Shown here piece by piece: positions 6,498 through 10,301 of a stretch of DNA of 10,301 nt. The notes under the pieces are model-generated. The model ran no database searches. It saw nothing but the letters and a program-made list of their open reading frames with translations, and had not been told where the DNA came from. The position numbers and the translations under genes were made by a program. This stretch comes from an uncultured Bacilli bacterium. Lineage in GTDB: Bacteria; Bacillota_I; Bacilli_A; RF39; UBA660. The stretch's first letter is position 1, and each line of letters starts with the position of its first letter. The stretch lies in assembly GCA_947629115.1 (NCBI GenBank), contig CANRCL010000034.1, positions 1 to 10,301 on the forward strand. The letters are read 5' to 3'.

Positions 6498-7209
6498 TAT
6501 AGACCTCATACATTAATATACTAGCAGATACTCCAGCATTTAAACTTTCACAATTACTCTTCATCGGTATTTTAACTGTTTTATTACATAAAGAACTAAC
6601 TTCTTTACTTACTCCACTACCCTCATTACCTATTACTAAAGCAATTTTTTGATATTTTAAATTTCTAATATTTTCGCCATCATGAACATTAGTAGTCACT
6701 TTTAAATAAGAACTATCTAAATTAGTAAGAAAATTCTTAATATCACATCTTTTTATATTAAGATGAAAAATCATTCCCTCGGATGCTCTAATTACTTTGG
6801 AGTTATATAAATCTACGGAATCATTACTTAAAATGAGCGTATCAAAATTAAAGGCCACAGCACTTCTTATAATTGTTCCTAAATTACCAGGGTCTTGAAT
6901 TCTATCTAGTATTAAAATATTTCCTTTAATATCTCTTTCAGTTAATTGATTACAAAGGGCAATTATAGTTGTGCCATTTACTTGTTGCGAAATATTTTTC
7001 ATTATTTTATCAGTTATATAAAAAGTTGGTACTTCAAAATTTAATTCTTTATTAATAGTATATATTTCTTTTACTATACCTTGTTTAAGGGCTTCATTTA
7101 CTAAATGTTCATCTTCAATTAAAAATAATTTTTCACTATCTCGATATTTCTTTTGTTTAAGTTTTTCTAGATATTTAATCTTTTCATTATTTAAACTTGT
7201 TATTTCCAT
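6490..7209 (-). CDS. SpoU/TrmH-family RNA 2'-O-methyltransferase (YsgA-like)
   Basis: A 239-residue SPOUT-class RNA ribose methyltransferase. The N-terminal region (1-90) is the SpoU substrate-binding domain (I-K-Y-L-E-K-L-K-Q-K-K-Y-R followed by F-L-I-E-D-E-H-L-V-N-E-A). The three SpoU motifs are clear: D-P-G-N-L-G-T-I-I-R-S-A with the catalytic Arg, A-L-V-I-G-N-E-G-S-G-V-S, and the IPMKSNCESLNAGVSASILMYE knot, the last two binding SAM. The best match is the YsgA/RlmB-like group, which modifies 23S rRNA; the exact target base cannot be read from sequence. I prefer the ATG at 7209, with a GGTGG site seven bases upstream, over the GTG at 7221. It is the first gene of the rimM-trmD operon and has its own promoter at 7228-7256. 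Confidence 0.9.
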   Translation of the reverse strand: MEITSLNNEKIKYLEKLKQKKYRDSEKLFLIEDEHLVNEALKQGIVKEIYTINKELNFEVPTFYITDKIMKNISQQVNGTTIIALCNQLTERDIKGNILILDRIQDPGNLGTIIRSAVAFNFDTLILSNDSVDLYNSKVIRASEGMIFHLNIKRCDIKNFLTNLDSSYLKVTTNVHDGENIRNLKYQKIALVIGNEGSGVSKEVSSLCNKTVKIPMKSNCESLNAGVSASILMYEVYNG

Positions 7210-7227
7210 TAGTACCACCACACTTTA

Positions 7228-7256
7228 AGTATACTAAAAAATTAACTATAAAGCAA
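7228..7256 (-). promoter_or_regulatory. Promoter of the ysgA-rimM-trmD operon
   Basis: A -10 TATACT (7228-7233) lies 17 bases from a weaker -35 TTGCTT (7251-7256). It is downstream of the terminator at 7284-7313, so the operon is transcribed separately from the small RNA. Start of transcription is expected near 7221, giving a leader of only about a dozen bases. Confidence 0.65.
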
Positions 7257-7283
7257 AAAATATTTTAGAAAAATTAGATTCAT

Positions 7284-7313
7284 TAAAAAAATTAGAGATG
7301 TTTAACTCTAATT
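7284..7313 (-). terminator. Rho-independent terminator of the small RNA
   Basis: An eight-base-pair stem (7290-7297 with 7306-7313) with an eight-base loop is followed in the minus-strand transcript by an uninterrupted T tract at 7290-7284. A run of T on the other side (7315-7320) would also allow use from the plus strand, but no plus-strand gene ends here. Confidence 0.85.
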
Positions 7314-7314
7314 C

Positions 7315-7418
7315 TTTTTTAGTTCCCATTTAATGGCTGGGTTCACCGCTTTGTTAGTTTCCTGTTATGGTCGGAATTACCGCTTTGTTAGTTCCCACTT
7401 AATGGCTGGGTTCACCGC
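7315..7418 (-). repeat. Three tandem 34-35-bp units
   Basis: Units at 7384-7418, 7350-7383 and 7315-7349 abut without spacers. Units 1 and 3 differ at two of 35 positions; unit 2 is more diverged in the stem and loop but keeps both flanks (GCGGT and ACTAACAAA). The absence of spacers rules out a CRISPR array. Confidence 0.9.
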
Positions 7419-7449
7419 TTTTAAAGTGCATAATTTCTTATGCACTTAT

Positions 7450-7478
7450 AATATATAATATTTTTAGACTTTTGTCAA
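7450..7478 (-). promoter_or_regulatory. Strong promoter of the small RNA
   Basis: A perfect -35 TTGACA (7473-7478) is 17 bases from -10 TATATT (7450-7455). The -35 begins two bases after the stop codon of the metalloprotease gene. It is the closest match to the SigA consensus in the window and fires into a region with no reading frame. Confidence 0.8.
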
Positions 7479-7480
7479 TT

Positions 7481-8731
7481 TTATTTCTGCCTTATTAAGT
7501 AATTTTGATATAAAGCATTTATTTTAGTTTCACTAGTTAATTTTTCCAAGTCTCTTCTTAATTCTTCATTACTTTTTTTAACTACTTCACCATTTTCAAT
7601 TTTAGCCAAATATTTTAATTGCGGATAATATTTTAATATAAATGGTTTATCATATATAGTATCCCAAAATAAAGGCTCTAAACGTTCTTTATATCCATTA
7701 ACCATTCTAATATCATTATAAAATTCTCTTTGTAATTCCGTTAATTTTTCTTGAATATTTTCTTCTTTAGGTACTTCTATTCCTAATTTTTTTAACATAT
7801 TTAATTGACCTTGTTTACCAAAATATTCAGCATCTATTTCATAAGATATTACATCATAATTTTCATCATAATACCCTGTAATAAATTGCGATAATATTTT
7901 ATCCATTGACATAATCATATTTTCTAAAGATATATCTTTCCCCGTAAATACTCTAGCATCTTGATAAGTATGTCTTAATTCATGAAATATCGTTAATAAT
8001 AAAGCATTACTTCCATACATATATAAATAATTTAATTCTTCTAAAGTTAATCTAATTGAATCTTTATCATTATCTCCAACTATTATATTATTTGTTTTAA
8101 CTTTATTTAGTTCTTTTAAAGGAACAAATTCACAATGAGGATTAGGATAATATACCTTTATTTGTTTTTCTACCCAATATTTAATTAAATCTTTCATAGA
8201 TTCTCTTTCAATCATTGGGGAATATATCGCATCATTTAAAGGAGTTTTAATTAAATGATAAATAAAATAATCGACAAAAACATCTAAATCTTTATAAGAA
8301 GTAGCAATAATTGTTTCAATAGTATTTAAATCAGATACCCAAACATTTTCTCCTTGTTTTATTCTTTTAATACTTCTTTCATATACTTTATTAATTGAGG
8401 ATTGATAATTATATCTTTTTAAAAAGTTATTAACTTCATCTATTTCTATACCTTTAAGAGAATATAATAGATTAAATAATATATTAGCCCTTATATTTTT
8501 AATGGGTATGTTTAATAAATATTCATTAAATCTTTTTAATAAACTATTTAATTTAATAATTTCTATTTTTAATTCTTTACTTTCACTATGACATTGTTTA
8601 CAAGTATAATTTAAAAAACTACCACCACATTTAGGACATATTTTTAAATTATTAATATTATCTATTATTGGTTTTACTTCTTTATATATTTTTTCAATAA
8701 TACTATCTATATATTGTTGATATACATTCAT
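7481..8731 (-). CDS. Zinc-ribbon, HExxH metalloprotease-like protein
   Basis: A 416-residue protein without signal peptide or membrane segment, so probably cytosolic. Residues 32-47 form a zinc ribbon with paired Cys-x-x-Cys motifs (Cys32, Cys35, Cys44, Cys47). Residues 246-258 carry the zincin signature: HELRH at 250-254 with Glu251 as the expected catalytic base, followed by TYQD. A downstream I-S-Y-E-I-D-A-E segment (295-302) could supply the third zinc ligand, as in gluzincins. The rest is largely helical and charged. I do not recognise a named family or a substrate. It is monocistronic by appearance: a terminator of the DUF285 gene lies upstream and the small-RNA promoter begins right after its stop. 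The ATG at 8731 has only a moderate ribosome site (GGGTAAGTG). Confidence 0.8.
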   Translation of the reverse strand: MNVYQQYIDSIIEKIYKEVKPIIDNINNLKICPKCGGSFLNYTCKQCHSESKELKIEIIKLNSLLKRFNEYLLNIPIKNIRANILFNLLYSLKGIEIDEVNNFLKRYNYQSSINKVYERSIKRIKQGENVWVSDLNTIETIIATSYKDLDVFVDYFIYHLIKTPLNDAIYSPMIERESMKDLIKYWVEKQIKVYYPNPHCEFVPLKELNKVKTNNIIVGDNDKDSIRLTLEELNYLYMYGSNALLLTIFHELRHTYQDARVFTGKDISLENMIMSMDKILSQFITGYYDENYDVISYEIDAEYFGKQGQLNMLKKLGIEVPKEENIQEKLTELQREFYNDIRMVNGYKERLEPLFWDTIYDKPFILKYYPQLKYLAKIENGEVVKKSNEELRRDLEKLTSETKINALYQNYLIRQK

Positions 8732-8771
8732 AAAATCACTTACCCGAAATATATCTTATCAAAAAAACATT

Positions 8772-8798
8772 AAAAAAGAAAGATGGTTAGTCTTTCTT
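8772..8798 (-). terminator. Rho-independent terminator of the DUF285 gene
   Basis: An eight-base-pair stem (8776-8783 with 8791-8798, seven-base loop) overlaps the stop codon of the DUF285 protein and is followed in the transcript by six U (8777-8772). Confidence 0.85.
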
Positions 8799-10301
8799 AA
8801 TCAACATAAGATGGAGTGAATTTTCTATCAAAGGTACCTGTACCTAAAGGAAATTTATCTTCAAATATTTCTCTTTGACTTGATTTTATTGTGACTACAC
8901 ATTCGGACGGAACATAATTGAATGTACCACTGTTACCAGCACTATAACCACCATCGGTAGTTATTTTGTCAAATGTAAAACTACTTAAATCTAAATTAGT
9001 TAAACTAATACAACTTTGAAACATATAACTCATATCGGTTACTTGGGATGTATCAAAAGTACTTAAATCTAATGTGGTTCCTTGATAACTCTCAAACATA
9101 CGGCCCATATTTTTTACATTACTTGTTGTAAATTTTGACCAGTCTTTAAATGGTAATTCTGCTGATACACCATTAAACATAGAACTCATATTTTCTACTT
9201 TTGATGTATCAAAATTACTTAAATCTAAGGTGGTTCCTTGATAGCCAGAAAACATACCACTCATATAGGTTGCCGCTGAGCCAAATCTTTGCGGAAAGGT
9301 TATAGATGCATTAGTATACTCAAACATAGAACTCATATTTGTCACTTGTGATGTATCAAAATTACTTAAATCTAAGGTGGTTCCTTGATAGCCAGAAAAC
9401 ATACCACTCATATTTTCTACATTATTTGTAATAAATTTTTGCCACTCTTTAAATGGCAATTCTGCTGATACATTTCCAAACATACGAAACATATTTGTCA
9501 CTTTCGATGTATCAAATGTACTTAAATCTAATGTGGTTAAATCATTACATCCATAAAACATATTAGCCATATTTTTTACTTTTTCGGTATTAAAATGATT
9601 TAAACCCTTTATTTCTTTTATTGACGTATTATAATCATTTGAGCCAAACATATGACTCATATCGGTTACTTGGGATGTATCAAAATTACTTAAATCTAAA
9701 CTTTCTATTGACATGTCATGTCCATAAGAACCAAATAAATAACTCATATTTGTTGCTTCACTTGTATTTAAGTTATCAAAAGTTATCGTTTTTAAATTTG
9801 TCATATCTCTGAAACCATTTGATAAATCAGTAGTGTATATTTCTCCTTTTGAACCAATATATAAATCATATTTATTTGGTTCTGCCTCATTTGCCTCTAA
9901 CCATCCTATTACACTTTTTTGAGAAGTTCCTTTAGATGTATCTGATAAGTCCCAATATTTTGGTTTACTTGTTAATTCTTCTTCACTTGGTACATAATCT
10001 ACAAAGGATGCTCTTACTATTTTATATATATATTGATTCGAACGATAAAGTGTTCCGTAATAATATTCTCTATCTTCATCAAGGTTTGCCACATTATCCA
10101 ATTTAGCATAAACTTTTTCTCTCTTTTCCCCTACACTACATACCAAATTTTCATTTGTTATATTTATATCTATATCTTTTCCTGCTAATGCTGTTTGGTC
10201 GTCTTTTGTATTTTTTAATTCTATCGCTGCTGTTATATTTACACTACTATCTCCTACTATGGTATAGTTTACTGTTGTTTTATAACCCTTATTATTTTTT
10301 G
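8797..10301 (-). CDS. DUF285/BspA-like repeat surface protein, N-terminus beyond right edge
   Basis: The reading frame is open to the window edge: upstream of the TTG at 10146 another 51 codons continue in frame without a stop, so at least 500 C-terminal residues of a larger protein are present. After a non-repetitive part, about ten repeats of roughly 24-26 residues follow the pattern L-D-L-S-x-F-D-T-S-x-V-x-N-M-x-x-M-F, the mark of DUF285 (PF03382), the Mycoplasma/Bacillota relatives of BspA leucine-rich repeats. An eleventh copy is degenerate. Some repeats form alternating pairs (one with LDLSNFDTS, one with Trp/Phe-rich start). There is no LPxTG motif, membrane segment or cell-wall domain at the C-terminus (ends F-T-P-S-Y-V-D), so attachment must come from the unseen N-terminal part, for example a lipobox. 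Such proteins are surface-exposed and linked to adhesion. Confidence 0.88.
   Translation of the reverse strand, partial: KNNKGYKTTVNYTIVGDSSVNITAAIELKNTKDDQTALAGKDIDINITNENLVCSVGEKREKVYAKLDNVANLDEDREYYYGTLYRSNQYIYKIVRASFVDYVPSEEELTSKPKYWDLSDTSKGTSQKSVIGWLEANEAEPNKYDLYIGSKGEIYTTDLSNGFRDMTNLKTITFDNLNTSEATNMSYLFGSYGHDMSIESLDLSNFDTSQVTDMSHMFGSNDYNTSIKEIKGLNHFNTEKVKNMANMFYGCNDLTTLDLSTFDTSKVTNMFRMFGNVSAELPFKEWQKFITNNVENMSGMFSGYQGTTLDLSNFDTSQVTNMSSMFEYTNASITFPQRFGSAATYMSGMFSGYQGTTLDLSNFDTSKVENMSSMFNGVSAELPFKDWSKFTTSNVKNMGRMFESYQGTTLDLSTFDTSQVTDMSYMFQSCISLTNLDLSSFTFDKITTDGGYSAGNSGTFNYVPSECVVTIKSSQREIFEDKFPLGTGTFDRKFTPSYVD
9175..9413 (-). repeat. 92-bp near-identical direct repeats inside the DUF285 gene
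   Basis: Bases 9175-9266 recur at 9322-9413 (period 147 bp, 49 codons) with about four mismatches; 64 bp (9203-9266 and 9350-9413) are identical. The match is higher than protein conservation alone requires, pointing to recent duplication or gene conversion. In-frame recombination would remove or add two repeats. Confidence 0.85.

Larger units (their letters stand above)
7284..7443 (-). ncRNA. Unrecognised ~160-nt RNA with three tandem hairpin units
   Basis: An independent transcription unit between the metalloprotease gene and the ysgA-like gene: a near-consensus promoter (7450-7478), a predicted start near 7443, and a terminator at 7284-7313. The transcript opens with a hairpin of eight to ten base pairs capped by a GAAA tetraloop (7424-7433 with 7438-7447). 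Three tandem units follow (7384-7418, 7350-7383, 7315-7349). Each begins GCGGT, has a four-base-pair stem and ends in ACTAACAAA or a close variant. Stems are CCCA/TGGG in units 1 and 3 but TTCC/GGAA in unit 2, so pairing is kept while sequence changes; loops retain CCATTAA or CCATAA. The leading GGU could also pair with GCC or ACC in the loop, giving an H-type pseudoknot. No open reading frame of note is present. It does not match any riboswitch or housekeeping RNA that I can recall. Confidence 0.7.

Noticed and set aside
7315..7418. CRISPR array
   Set aside because: The three 34-35-bp units abut with no spacers, and no cas gene is present.
7284..7480. T-box or other leader riboswitch controlling ysgA
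   Set aside because: No T-box core sequence is visible, and a terminator plus a separate promoter lie between the RNA and ysgA, so it is unlikely to act in cis.
9621..9812. Plus-strand open frame inside the DUF285 gene
   Set aside because: Antisense shadow of the repeat region without a ribosome site.
1..10301. Mycoplasma origin with UGA read as Trp, suggested by AT content and DUF285 repeats
   Set aside because: rimM and the Nudix-GNAT gene end in TGA at family-appropriate lengths and Trp codons are TGG.
1..10301. tRNA, rRNA or insertion-sequence transposase genes
   Set aside because: I saw no cloverleaf with a CCA-type end, no rRNA core sequence and no transposase motif in the window.

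Overview
The window is AT-rich DNA (by eye well under one third G+C) in which every protein gene I can support lies on the minus strand. The gene families (Gram-positive-type signal peptidase I, rplS with a structured leader, YsgA-type SpoU methyltransferase, a YkwD-like CAP protein, DUF285/BspA-like repeats) and the strong AGGAGG-like ribosome binding sites point to a low-GC Bacillota, probably an uncultured gut-type member of Bacilli. UGA serves as a stop (end of rimM and of the Nudix-GNAT gene) and Trp is encoded by UGG, so this is genetic code 11 and not the Mycoplasma code.

In the direction of transcription (right to left) the layout is as follows. (1) 10301-8797: the C-terminal part of a large surface protein with about ten DUF285 repeats; its N-terminus lies beyond the right edge. 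A terminator follows. (2) 8731-7481: a cytosolic zinc-ribbon metalloprotease-like protein. (3) 7480-7284: a stand-alone non-coding RNA with its own promoter and terminator, made of a capped 5' hairpin and three tandem 34-35-nt units that each form a small hairpin whose stem covaries between units. I do not recognise this RNA. (4) 7233-3: a translation and RNA-modification cluster: promoter, ysgA-like rRNA methyltransferase, rimM, trmD, an unknown 123-aa protein, a secreted CAP-domain protein and a Nudix-GNAT fusion, nearly all overlapping or separated by under 20 nt. (5) 2912-1875: rplS with its own promoter and leader, then lepB, each followed by a hairpin-U tract. (6) 1849-1: an accessory segment with a kinase-like protein of unknown role, a truncated DinD, and the first 20 codons of what looks like a RhuM-family gene. 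DinD and RhuM are frequent passengers of type I restriction-modification loci, so the window probably enters such a defence island on its left.

Two parts of the window look switchable. The CAP-protein gene has a run of eight G in which loss or gain of one base creates a stop almost at once, a good candidate for on/off phase variation of an exported protein. The truncated DinD reading frame ends inside a 23-bp motif that recurs imperfectly 112 bp further on, just ahead of the RhuM-like gene, suggesting a recombination or insertion junction. The best candidate for something undescribed is the triple-unit RNA at 7284-7443.
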